This document shows, one piece after another, positions 25,334 to 33,287 of a stretch of 64,000 bases of DNA. The position numbers were made by a program, and so were the translations under genes. This stretch comes from Faecalicatena_A orotica (GTDB lineage: Bacteria; Bacillota; Clostridia; Lachnospirales; Lachnospiraceae). Numbering within the stretch: the stretch's first letter is position 1; every line of letters begins with the position of its first letter. The DNA lies in assembly GCF_040545875.1 (NCBI RefSeq), contig NZ_JBEPMR010000006.1, one strand, 5' to 3'. The notes below the pieces were generated by a model, which was not told the origin of the DNA, did no database searches, and saw only the letters and a list, made by a program, of their open reading frames with translations.

Positions 25334-26008
25334 ATGACGGATATCTTGATCGTTGAGGATGATTCAGCATTAAATGAGGGAATTGTTTTGGGTCTTGGAA
25401 AAACTTCATACCGTTTCACCCAGTGTTACACGCTGCATGAAGCGCGTTCTGCTGTACAGGGGAATGAGTTTGGGCTTGTTATTTTAGATATTAACCTCCC
25501 CGACGGGAATGGATATGATTTCCTGAAGGAATACCGCCAGTCGTGCTCACGGCCGGTGCTGATGCTGACGGCGAATGACCTGGAGGTGAATGAGGTGATG
25601 GGGTTTGAACTGGGGGCGAACGATTATGTGACCAAGCCGTTCAGCCTTGCAGTTTTGAGAGCGAGGATCGAGAATCTTCTGCGGCTGTCTTTTTCTGATC
25701 ATGGCAGAGGGCGGTATGAGGATGGGCATCTCTTGCTGGATACGGTAAAAATGGTTTATAAGAGAGACGGACAGAGTCTTGTATTAAGCAGGACGGAGCA
25801 GAAGCTTCTGCAGGTCCTTTTGGAGAACCGGGGAAATACCATACCCCGGGATGTTATGATAGATAAGGTATGGACAGACGGAATGGAATATGTGGATGAA
25901 AATGCACTTCCGGTTGCAGTCAGCAGGCTTCGAGCAAAGCTGGAAAAGGAACCTGCAAACCCGGAACATATTTTGAACGTATATGGAGTAGGGTATGTCT
26001 GGAAATAG
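25334..26008 (+). CDS. OmpR-family response regulator, module 1
   Basis: A 224-aa regulator with an N-terminal receiver (phospho-acceptor Asp52 in VILDINLPDG, Lys in YVTKPFS) and a C-terminal winged helix DNA-binding domain (RTEQKLLQVLLENRGNTIPRDVMIDKVW). AAAGGAG precedes the ATG. It begins the first of two tandem modules made of regulator, kinase, ABC ATPase and large FtsX permease. By analogy with BceRS/VirRS systems it would respond to a cell-wall-active peptide and induce the transporter encoded next. Confidence 0.93.
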   Translation: MTDILIVEDDSALNEGIVLGLGKTSYRFTQCYTLHEARSAVQGNEFGLVILDINLPDGNGYDFLKEYRQSCSRPVLMLTANDLEVNEVMGFELGANDYVTKPFSLAVLRARIENLLRLSFSDHGRGRYEDGHLLLDTVKMVYKRDGQSLVLSRTEQKLLQVLLENRGNTIPRDVMIDKVWTDGMEYVDENALPVAVSRLRAKLEKEPANPEHILNVYGVGYVWK

Positions 26009-26024
26009 AGAGGCGGGAATATAG

Positions 26025-26885
26025 ATGGGGCTGCGGTTTAGGAAAAATACTTATGAAACGCTGAATATGATGCTGGATGAGGCCACTTCGGGAAACTTTC
26101 AGGAGTCTGACTATGACGAGAGCGAACTGTCCAAGCTGGAGGTAAAGTGGAAGCGGTTTCTCGGTGCATCTGCACTCAGCAGGCAGAATGTGGAGAAGGA
26201 AAAAAAGGCTGTCAAGGAACTGGTTTCAGATATTTCACATCAGGTGAAGACACCGATTTCTAACATCCGGCTCTACGGGGAAATTATTGAGGAAAAACTG
26301 GAAGGAGAAGACAAGGAACTGGCAAAAAGACTGATGGCCCAGACAGACCTGTTGGAATCCCTGATTCAGTCCCTTGTCAAGATGTCACGTCTTGAGACGA
26401 ATATTATACAGGTATCCCCTCAGAAGCAGCCGCTTAAGCCGATGCTGGAAGAACTGGTCCTGCGCGGGAAGGAGAAACAGGTGAAACGGGGAATCCAGAT
26501 TGTAAAGAAGGGATGGACCGATGAATGTCAGGCCTGTTTCGACAGAAAATGGACATCAGAGGCCGTCTATAACATTCTGGATAATGCGCTGAAATACACA
26601 GAAGAGAAAAGCTGTGTGACCGTAGCCATCAGAGAATATCCCATGTTTGTCAGTATCTGCATACAGGATGAGGGACCGGGAATTACGGAGGAAGAGATCC
26701 CTAAAATCTTTCAGCGGTTTTACCGTGGAAGTCAGTTTCAGGAGAAGGAAGGCGTGGGGCTCGGCCTGTATCTGGCGCGGGAGATTCTGAAAAAGGAACA
26801 CGGTTATATCAAAGTAAGCACGACGAACCAGACAGGTGCGTCTTTTGCCGTATATCTGCCGCGTGAAAACTTTCAGAACTGTTAG
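26025..26885 (+). CDS. Histidine kinase without membrane segment, module 1
   Basis: A 286-aa kinase: HisKA-type H box SDISHQVKTPISN with His72, an N box YNILDNALKY, G1 DEGPGI, and G2 GVGLGLYLAREIL. Related kinases of this group have one or two N-terminal membrane helices, but this product starts MGLRFRKNTYETLNMML and has none; the region upstream is occupied by the regulator stop codon 17 bp away, so no helix is hidden by a wrong start. It may be cytoplasmic and tethered to the neighbouring transporter, or have lost its anchor. GAGGCGGG precedes the ATG. Confidence 0.9.
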   Translation: MGLRFRKNTYETLNMMLDEATSGNFQESDYDESELSKLEVKWKRFLGASALSRQNVEKEKKAVKELVSDISHQVKTPISNIRLYGEIIEEKLEGEDKELAKRLMAQTDLLESLIQSLVKMSRLETNIIQVSPQKQPLKPMLEELVLRGKEKQVKRGIQIVKKGWTDECQACFDRKWTSEAVYNILDNALKYTEEKSCVTVAIREYPMFVSICIQDEGPGITEEEIPKIFQRFYRGSQFQEKEGVGLGLYLAREILKKEHGYIKVSTTNQTGASFAVYLPRENFQNC

Positions 26886-26923
26886 ATTTCGGAAAGAGTC
26901 TGGAAAGATTCATATGTTAAAGT

Positions 26924-27092
26924 CTATTCATAGAAGTGAATAGGCTTTTTATTATTTCATAGGAAAGTACGTCCTATGAAATAATAAACCCTCCGGGGGA
27001 TGCGCACTGCGGCGTATAAGGTAGATGTCGCGATGCGACCGCCGCAGGCGCGAGTTTCGCAAGCGAAACTCTATTTTAGCGATTTCTAAAAT
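26924..27092. repeat. Cluster of stem-loops between kinase and ABC genes
   Basis: In order: CTATTCA/TGAATAG followed by GCTTTTT (26924-26950, a terminator); a perfect 17-bp inverted repeat (arms 26948-26964 and 26972-26988); GTCGC/GCGAC near 27030; GAGTTTCGC/GCGAAACTC (27052-27071); and ATTTTAG/CTAAAAT near 27073-27092. The GC-rich middle part differs in composition from its surroundings and may be a small mobile or repetitive element. Confidence 0.55.
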
Positions 27093-27117
27093 TACATGAA
27101 TAAAAAGGAGGCAGAAT

Positions 27118-27894
27118 ATGAACGGAATATTGAGAACAGAGGAACTCAAGAAATATTATGGATCAGGTGAAAATACAGTAAAAGCATTAGATGGCGTCAG
27201 CCTGTCTGTCATGGAAGGAGAATTTGCCGCAGTTGTCGGAACTTCCGGAAGCGGAAAATCAACCCTGCTCCACATGATGGGAGGTCTGGACAGGCCTACA
27301 TCGGGAAAAGTATATGTGGATGACAAAGACATCTTTTCACTGAAGGATGATGCGTTGTGCATTTTCCGGAGACGAAAGATTGGATTTATCTTTCAGAACT
27401 ACAATCTGGTACCAGTACTAAATGTGGAAGAAAACATCACACTCCCTATAGAACTGGATGGAAATAAGGTGGATAGAAAATACATCCGTGAGATCGTACA
27501 GGTACTCGGTCTGGAACAGAAATTGGACAGCCTGCCGGGACAGCTCTCAGGGGGCCAGCAGCAGAGAGTGGCGATTGCACGGGCACTGGCCGCAAAGCCG
27601 GCTATCGTACTCGCGGATGAACCGACAGGAAATCTGGATTCCAATACGAGCCAGGATGTACTGAGCCTGATGAAAGTGACCAGCGACCAGTTCGGACAGA
27701 CAATCGTCATGATTACCCATAATGAGGAAATCGCACAGATGGCTGACAGGATTATCCGCATAGAAGACGGAAAGGTCAGAAAAGCAGGACAGTTCAGCGA
27801 CATACCGGATGACCGCATTCCGCAGACAGGCAGGCGCACAACATCTCGGCCGTCAGGGAAAACAGAAGGCAAGGGTGGTGGATACCGTGGCTAG
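27118..27894 (+). CDS. ABC transporter ATP-binding protein, module 1
   Basis: A 258-aa ATPase of the MacB/BceA branch: Walker A GTSGSGKST, signature SGGQQQR, Walker B IVLADEPTGNLDS and the switch His in MITHNEEIAQ. AAAAGGAGG precedes the ATG. The C-terminal 25 residues (RRTTSRPSGKTEGKGGGYRG) are basic and extend past the usual end. It pairs with the permease whose start overlaps its stop. The closest relative in the window is the module 2 ATPase at 32610. Confidence 0.93.
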   Translation: MNGILRTEELKKYYGSGENTVKALDGVSLSVMEGEFAAVVGTSGSGKSTLLHMMGGLDRPTSGKVYVDDKDIFSLKDDALCIFRRRKIGFIFQNYNLVPVLNVEENITLPIELDGNKVDRKYIREIVQVLGLEQKLDSLPGQLSGGQQQRVAIARALAAKPAIVLADEPTGNLDSNTSQDVLSLMKVTSDQFGQTIVMITHNEEIAQMADRIIRIEDGKVRKAGQFSDIPDDRIPQTGRRTTSRPSGKTEGKGGGYRG

Positions 27895-30430
27895 AGTGAA
27901 AAATAAAAAGATCATTAGAAAGCTTTCAGCCCGGACACTGGGGGCCCGGAAAAAGAAAAATATCATCAGTGTGCTGGCAATTGCCCTGACTGCCGTCCTT
28001 TTTACGACGATCTTTTCCATTGGGGGCAGTATCATGCAAAGCAGTACAGAATCCAGTCTGCGCCAGGTCGGGGGAAGGAGCCATGCAGGGTTCAAAAATT
28101 TTACATGGGAAGAATACGAAACACTAAAGGAAGATGGCAAAATCAGAGATTTATCCTACAACATCGTAGTAGGTTTTACTGAAAATCCAGAACTAAATAA
28201 AATACAGGGGGAGGTCCGGTATTTCGAAGATCAGGATGCAAAAAACAGTTTTTCTTACCCGACAACAGGAAAGATGCCGGAGAAAATAGATGATATTGCG
28301 ATGAGCACCATTGTATTGGACGCACTGGAGATCCCGCATAAATTGGGGGAAAAGGTAGAACTTCAGATCAGGGTCCACGATGAAGTAGTGGAACAGACCT
28401 TCCGTCTGTGCGGATACTGGGAGGGAGATAAAGCACTTCGTGCACAGGAAATACTGGTATCCCGTCAATACAGCGATAAGACGGCCCCGCTGGAAACGAC
28501 CCCCTTTTATGAAGCGGAAAATAGCGGGGATTACAGTGGTTACATGAATCCCAATTTTAACTTCAGCAGTTCCTGGGATATCGAAAAACAGATGCTTCAG
28601 CTCTGCGAGCGATGCGGATTCGATACGACAAAAGTAGACTATGGTGTGAACTGGGCATATGGATTCTCCTCGGTCGATCCAACAACAGTGATGATGCTTG
28701 TAGTAGTTATGGTGTTGATCATGCTGTCAGGCTATCTGATCATTTATAACATCTTCTACTTGAATATTTTTAGTGACATCCGTTTTTACGGCCTGCTAAA
28801 AACCATTGGTACGACGGGAAAACAACTGAAAAAACTCGTGCGAAGACAGGCATGGATGCTGTGCTTATTAGGAATTCCCACCGGGCTGCTGCTTGGTTTT
28901 CTGACGGGCAGGCTGCTGGCTCCATCGGTACTCAGCCTTTTAACAAATGATGTACAGATCTATTCTGCAAATCCGCTCATATTTATAGGGGCCGCTGTTT
29001 TTACAATCGTAACTGTTTATATCAGCTGTATCAAACCATGCCGGATCGCAGCAAAGGTATCACCGGTGGAGGCTGTGAAATATACAGAAAAACAAAAAAA
29101 GGGAAAAAAGAAGCGGACAAAAAAAGCATCCCCATTCCATATGGCGATGGCCAATGTTAAACGGAATCCTAAAAAACTGGTTCTTGTCGTTTTATCCCTG
29201 TCCCTGAGCCTGATACTCCTGAACAGCGTTTACACGATGGTGAAGGGGTTTGACATGGATAAATACCTGTCTACTTATATGGTTTCAAATTATATGGTTA
29301 CAGATGCGTCCATGACAAATTTTGGAAGCCAATATACAAATACGGCAGGCGTTACAAAGGAATTTCAGCAGGAACTTGTGAAGCAGGATGGTGTGAAGGA
29401 CATCGGAAACATATATATCCATACTGAATATCATTCTTTTTTGGATACTGAATGGAATAATATGGAGACCTATATGCAGGAGTACAAAAAATTCTTTTCC
29501 AATCAGGATGTCGCCGGCGAAATCCGGCAGATGAGGGAGTCAAAGGCCAGTAACATCGATATATATGGCGTAAATAAGGAAGCAGCAGACAAGATAAATC
29601 TGGCAGATGGAAAGCTGGACTGGGAAAAATTTAAGACTGGGAATTATGTGATTGTCAATTCATTTGAATGGGGTGACCACACCAGTTTTGAGCACCCGTA
29701 TTTGAATATAGGAGATACAGTTATGCTGGAATCCAGCAGCGGAGAAAGTAAAGCTTATGAGGTAATGGCCGTAGGAGAACTTCCATATGCCCTGCAGTCA
29801 CAGTGGTACCATTCTGCTATGCCAGTCGCTTACATCATGCCGGATACCGAGTTCATGGCCCGGTATGGGGAGACGCAGCCGATGAAAACGATTTTTGATG
29901 CAGAGGAGGGAAAAGGGGCAGAGATTACTTCATGGATGAAGAACTACTGTGAAAAGGTTAATACGGATCTGGACGGGAAAACGAAGGCAGATTACGTGGC
30001 AATGTTTGATAATCTGAAAAACGTGTATGCACTGGCCGGAGGATTCTTAAGCTTTATCCTTGCACTGATCGGAATACTGAACTTTGTAAATGTAACAATC
30101 ACCTCGATTCTTTCACGGAAGAAAGAGCTGGCTACGCTCGAAGCCATCGGTATGACAGGGCAGCAGCAGAAAAAGATGCTGCAGTTTGAGGGGCTGCTAT
30201 ATGCAGTGCTCACCCTGCTGGTGACCTGTACTGTGGGAATGGCTGTCGGTTATGTGATCGTAAATGCCGTAGCCGGGCAGATGGCAATATTCACATGGCA
30301 CTTCAGGATCCTGCCGGTTCTGCTATGCACACCGGTACTGCTGCTGATATCTGTCATCGTTCCGATACTAAGCTATAAGGGAGCTGTAAAGAACACAGTC
30401 GTAGAAAGACTGAGGATTGCGGAAGATTAA
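27887..30430 (+). CDS. Large FtsX-family ABC permease, module 1
   Basis: An 847-aa permease with two FtsX domains. I place the start at the GTG at 27887, where GGGTGG lies at a fair distance; an ATG at 27809 would overlap the ATPase by 86 bp and lacks a site. The first helix follows KKKNIISVLAIALTAVLF, a first extracellular domain reaches about residue 250, three helices and the second half start near residue 410 (NPKKLVLVVLSLSLSL), and a second extracellular domain precedes the last three helices. Length exceeds BceB (about 650 aa). Role in peptide antibiotic resistance is inferred from the linked two-component genes. Confidence 0.88.
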   Translation: MARVKNKKIIRKLSARTLGARKKKNIISVLAIALTAVLFTTIFSIGGSIMQSSTESSLRQVGGRSHAGFKNFTWEEYETLKEDGKIRDLSYNIVVGFTENPELNKIQGEVRYFEDQDAKNSFSYPTTGKMPEKIDDIAMSTIVLDALEIPHKLGEKVELQIRVHDEVVEQTFRLCGYWEGDKALRAQEILVSRQYSDKTAPLETTPFYEAENSGDYSGYMNPNFNFSSSWDIEKQMLQLCERCGFDTTKVDYGVNWAYGFSSVDPTTVMMLVVVMVLIMLSGYLIIYNIFYLNIFSDIRFYGLLKTIGTTGKQLKKLVRRQAWMLCLLGIPTGLLLGFLTGRLLAPSVLSLLTNDVQIYSANPLIFIGAAVFTIVTVYISCIKPCRIAAKVSPVEAVKYTEKQKKGKKKRTKKASPFHMAMANVKRNPKKLVLVVLSLSLSLILLNSVYTMVKGFDMDKYLSTYMVSNYMVTDASMTNFGSQYTNTAGVTKEFQQELVKQDGVKDIGNIYIHTEYHSFLDTEWNNMETYMQEYKKFFSNQDVAGEIRQMRESKASNIDIYGVNKEAADKINLADGKLDWEKFKTGNYVIVNSFEWGDHTSFEHPYLNIGDTVMLESSSGESKAYEVMAVGELPYALQSQWYHSAMPVAYIMPDTEFMARYGETQPMKTIFDAEEGKGAEITSWMKNYCEKVNTDLDGKTKADYVAMFDNLKNVYALAGGFLSFILALIGILNFVNVTITSILSRKKELATLEAIGMTGQQQKKMLQFEGLLYAVLTLLVTCTVGMAVGYVIVNAVAGQMAIFTWHFRILPVLLCTPVLLLISVIVPILSYKGAVKNTVVERLRIAED

Positions 30431-30815
30431 AAGCCCCATGATTCATATTCTGTTTATGGAGTACAGATATATTTTATACTCTTAAGATTATCTTTAAAAA
30501 GAATCATAAATAGTTAATCTGATGCTCACAGTCATGTCACATTTCCTTTGTATAGTTATATACATCAAAGGAAAACAACCTTTTGATTTTTGAATAGATA
30601 GCATAAATTTCATAATTTTCCCTCCCGGGGCTGGAAGTGATTCCAGCCCCTTTCTCCATGTTACAGCCCCCTCAGGATTCTTTGACAAACACGAATGCCC
30701 CATGCTAAAATATGTACGGGCAGAAGAGAGGAAACAGGGCGTATATCCGCCCGGTACATCGGCTGACGATTATCTGCCTGTTACTTAATTATGCGGTGTA
30801 TCAGTATAATGAAAT
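30431..30815 (+). promoter_or_regulatory. Intergenic region between modules 1 and 2
   Basis: No gene is seen. It contains an AT-rich hairpin TTTCCTTTG/CAAAGGAAA (30542-30574), a terminator with arms GGGGCTGGAA and TTCCAGCCCC (30627-30650) followed by TTTCT, and a promoter with TTGACA (30682-30687), an 18-bp spacer and TAAAAT (30706-30711). Transcription would start near 30717. The leader then folds: ACGGGCAGA (30716-30724) pairs with TCTGCCTGT (30773-30781) around an inner GGGCG/CGCCC stem. Confidence 0.7.
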
Positions 30816-30818
30816 GTG

Positions 30819-31502
30819 ATGGAAAATATATTGATTATAGAAGACGATGAAATGCTCAATGACGGCCTGTGTTTTAATCTCCAGAGGGCCGGGCTTCATC
30901 CGGTCCCGGCATATAACTTAAGACAGGCCCGGGCATATATGAAAGAGCAGGAGTTTCAGATGTTTTTGCTGGATGTAAACCTGCCGGATGGTGACGGGTT
31001 TCATTTTTCAGAAGAGATACGCAGTGGGAGTAGCGCGCCTATTGTATTTTTAACGGCCCACGATATGGATGAGGATATGATACGCGGCTTTGAGGCCGGT
31101 GCTGACGATTATATTACGAAACCTTTTAACATACGGATTGTGCTCCAGAGGATTCAGGCAATCCTGAGGCGCTGTGAGCCGGCAAAGGAGGAACAGGTAC
31201 ACAGGTGCGGCAGTCTTGAGGTGGATCTTGAGAACCGGACCGTGTCAAAGAACGGGGAAGTACTGACCCTTACTCCGACAGAATTTAAGCTGCTTCAGGT
31301 ATTCATAAGGAATCCGGGGCAGGTCCTGACAAGACAGGTTCTTCTTGACAAACTGTGGGATCAGGACGGAAACTTTGTGGATGAACACACACTTACCATC
31401 AATATCAGCCGTCTCAGGGGCAAGATCGAGGATGATAACAATTCCTATATCAAGACTGTTTACGGCATGGGATACCAGTGGATGGAGGAAAATAAAAGAT
31501 GA
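30819..31502 (+). CDS. OmpR-family response regulator, module 2
   Basis: A 227-aa regulator with Asp52 in FLLDVNLPDGDG, Lys in YITKPFN and a winged-helix output domain (PTEFKLLQVFIRNPGQVLTRQVLLDKLW). The ATG at 30819 is taken as start; a GTG directly before it is possible, and no clear Shine-Dalgarno site is seen, which is unusual here and may reflect control by the structured leader. It overlaps the kinase by 4 bp. It is clearly paralogous to the module 1 regulator. Confidence 0.92.
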   Translation: MENILIIEDDEMLNDGLCFNLQRAGLHPVPAYNLRQARAYMKEQEFQMFLLDVNLPDGDGFHFSEEIRSGSSAPIVFLTAHDMDEDMIRGFEAGADDYITKPFNIRIVLQRIQAILRRCEPAKEEQVHRCGSLEVDLENRTVSKNGEVLTLTPTEFKLLQVFIRNPGQVLTRQVLLDKLWDQDGNFVDEHTLTINISRLRGKIEDDNNSYIKTVYGMGYQWMEENKR

Positions 31503-32431
31503 CGATTAGTCTGGGAGCGGCAGTGGTGATTCTGGCAGCAGGCATGTCGGCGGCAGTGGTAATAAGCTTTCTGGTATTCAGGAGAAAGTACCGGAAGCTG
31601 ACGGGGTATATCGGTGATACGCTGGACGATATGATCTCCGGGAAAGAACCATCCAGAAATACGGACCTTGAAACGCTTTCATCCAAGCTTGCGATGAAGG
31701 TGGAGAAGCTGGGGGAGGTCACCAGATTGTCCGGCGAACAGAATCTCCGCCAGAAACAGGAGATACAGGGAATGGTGTCAGACATTTCTCATCAGCTGAA
31801 GACTCCCATTGCGAATATTATGATGTACAGCGATACGGTCAGCATGAGCCCGGATCTGGGGGAAGAGGACAGAAGACTCTTGTCGGTGATGGAAAATCAG
31901 GTAAATAAGCTGGACTTTCTGGTACGTTCACTCGTGAAAATGTCACGGCTGGAGAGTAACCTGATTACATTGAAAAAAGAAAATACGCCTCTGTTCCAGA
32001 CCATATCCGGAGCCGTATCGTCTGTACTCCCCAAAGCCGAAAAGAAAAGGATTGGACTGGAAGTGCACTGTCCTGAAGCTCTGAGACTTTTTTATGATCC
32101 GAAATGGACGGAAGAAGCGATATTCAATGTATTGGACAATGCAGTGAAATATACGCCTGATGGAGGAAAGATAATTCTTGATGTAGATCACCGGCAGATG
32201 TACACGCGGATCAGAATCCGTGATACCGGAACCGGCATAGATCCGGAACATATCAACGATATCTTTAAACGGTTTTACAGGGAAGAGGCCGTTCGTAAGG
32301 AAGAGGGCGTCGGAATCGGCCTGTACCTGACAAGGGAGATTTTGATGAAGCAGTCTGGATATATCATGGTAGAGTCGAGGAAAGGCGAAGGCAGCACATT
32401 TTCCCTTTTTCTTTCAAATGAGAGGCCTTAA
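31499..32431 (+). CDS. Sensor histidine kinase, module 2
   Basis: A 310-aa kinase with one N-terminal membrane helix (about residues 5-27), a short cytoplasmic linker, H box SDISHQLKTPIAN with His98, N box FNVLDNAVKY, G1 DTGTGI and G2 GVGIGLYLTREIL. There is no extracellular sensor domain, so it is probably informed by the adjacent ABC transporter, as intramembrane-sensing BceS kinases are. It is translationally coupled to its regulator (ATGA overlap). A terminator follows. Confidence 0.93.
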   Translation: MTISLGAAVVILAAGMSAAVVISFLVFRRKYRKLTGYIGDTLDDMISGKEPSRNTDLETLSSKLAMKVEKLGEVTRLSGEQNLRQKQEIQGMVSDISHQLKTPIANIMMYSDTVSMSPDLGEEDRRLLSVMENQVNKLDFLVRSLVKMSRLESNLITLKKENTPLFQTISGAVSSVLPKAEKKRIGLEVHCPEALRLFYDPKWTEEAIFNVLDNAVKYTPDGGKIILDVDHRQMYTRIRIRDTGTGIDPEHINDIFKRFYREEAVRKEEGVGIGLYLTREILMKQSGYIMVESRKGEGSTFSLFLSNERP

Positions 32432-32441
32432 AAAGGCGGCT

Positions 32442-32475
32442 AAAATAGTTTCCCATCCCGGGAGGCTATTTTTTT
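32442..32475 (+). terminator. Terminator after module 2 kinase
   Basis: Stem AAAATAG (32442-32448) with CTATTTT (32466-32472) and an inner TCCC/GGGA pair, running into seven T. Confidence 0.85.
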
Positions 32476-32494
32476 CACACTTTTGCAAAATGAA

Positions 32495-32546
32495 ATGTTA
32501 CAAAACTGATACCTTTTTCTCTTTTTATGAGAGGGTCCTGTAACAT
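32495..32546 (+). promoter_or_regulatory. Inverted repeat upstream of module 2 ABC genes
   Basis: Perfect 8-bp arms ATGTTACA (32495-32502) and TGTAACAT (32539-32546), 36 nt apart. It may be a pair of binding sites for the module 2 regulator; no promoter boxes were fixed with certainty. Confidence 0.4.
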
Positions 32547-32609
32547 TGTGATGATAGGATTGGATTATAGAAAACAACAAGACAATGAAGCAGGGATAAG
32601 GAGAGAACG

Positions 32610-33287
32610 ATGAGTATTTTAAAAACAAAAGGATTGAAAAAATATTATGGCAGCGAACCATCTATTGTTAAGGCATTGGACGGAGTGGATTTAGAAGTGG
32701 AACAGGGGAGTTTCGCGGCGGTCGTGGGAACAAGCGGAAGCGGTAAATCGACACTTCTCCATATGCTGGGCGGTCTGGATAATCCGACAGAAGGCAGTGT
32801 CATGGTAGCGGGAAGGGAACTGTCAGAGATGAATGACGATGAACTTACGATTTTCAGGCGCAGGCAGATTGGATTCGTGTTTCAAGCCTACAATCTTGTA
32901 CCGGTGCTCAATGCATATGAGAATATTGTGCTTCCGATCGAACTGGACGGTAATCAGGTGGACCGGGACTATGTGATGGAAATCGTCAGGATGATCGGGA
33001 TGGAAAAACGTCTGAAAAACATGCCGAACCAGATGTCCGGTGGAGAACAGCAGCGTATTGCGATCGCAAGGGCCCTTGCGGCAAAGCCGGCGATCCTTCT
33101 GGCCGATGAACCGACGGGGAATCTGGACAGCCGTACAAGCCAGGATGTGCTAGGCCTTCTGAAGACGACAGGCGCGCGGTTTGGACAGACAATTGTCATG
33201 ATTACGCACAATGAAGAAATCGCCCAGATGGCAGATACGCTGATACGCATCGAGGACGGGAAGATCAGAGAAAGCAGGTGGCAGTAA
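32610..33287 (+). CDS. ABC transporter ATP-binding protein, module 2
   Basis: A 225-aa ATPase of the MacB/BceA branch: Walker A GTSGSGKST, signature SGGEQQR, Walker B ILLADEPTGNLDS, switch His in MITHNEEIAQ. AAGGAGAG precedes the ATG. It shares long identical stretches with the module 1 ATPase, showing an ancient or recent duplication, but lacks that protein's basic tail. Its stop overlaps the permease start (TAATG). Confidence 0.94.
   Translation: MSILKTKGLKKYYGSEPSIVKALDGVDLEVEQGSFAAVVGTSGSGKSTLLHMLGGLDNPTEGSVMVAGRELSEMNDDELTIFRRRQIGFVFQAYNLVPVLNAYENIVLPIELDGNQVDRDYVMEIVRMIGMEKRLKNMPNQMSGGEQQRIAIARALAAKPAILLADEPTGNLDSRTSQDVLGLLKTTGARFGQTIVMITHNEEIAQMADTLIRIEDGKIRESRWQ

Noticed and set aside
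30716..30781. Known riboswitch such as the c-di-GMP class
   Set aside because: The conserved core sequences of c-di-GMP, preQ1 and guanidine riboswitches were not found; it is listed only as a structured leader.
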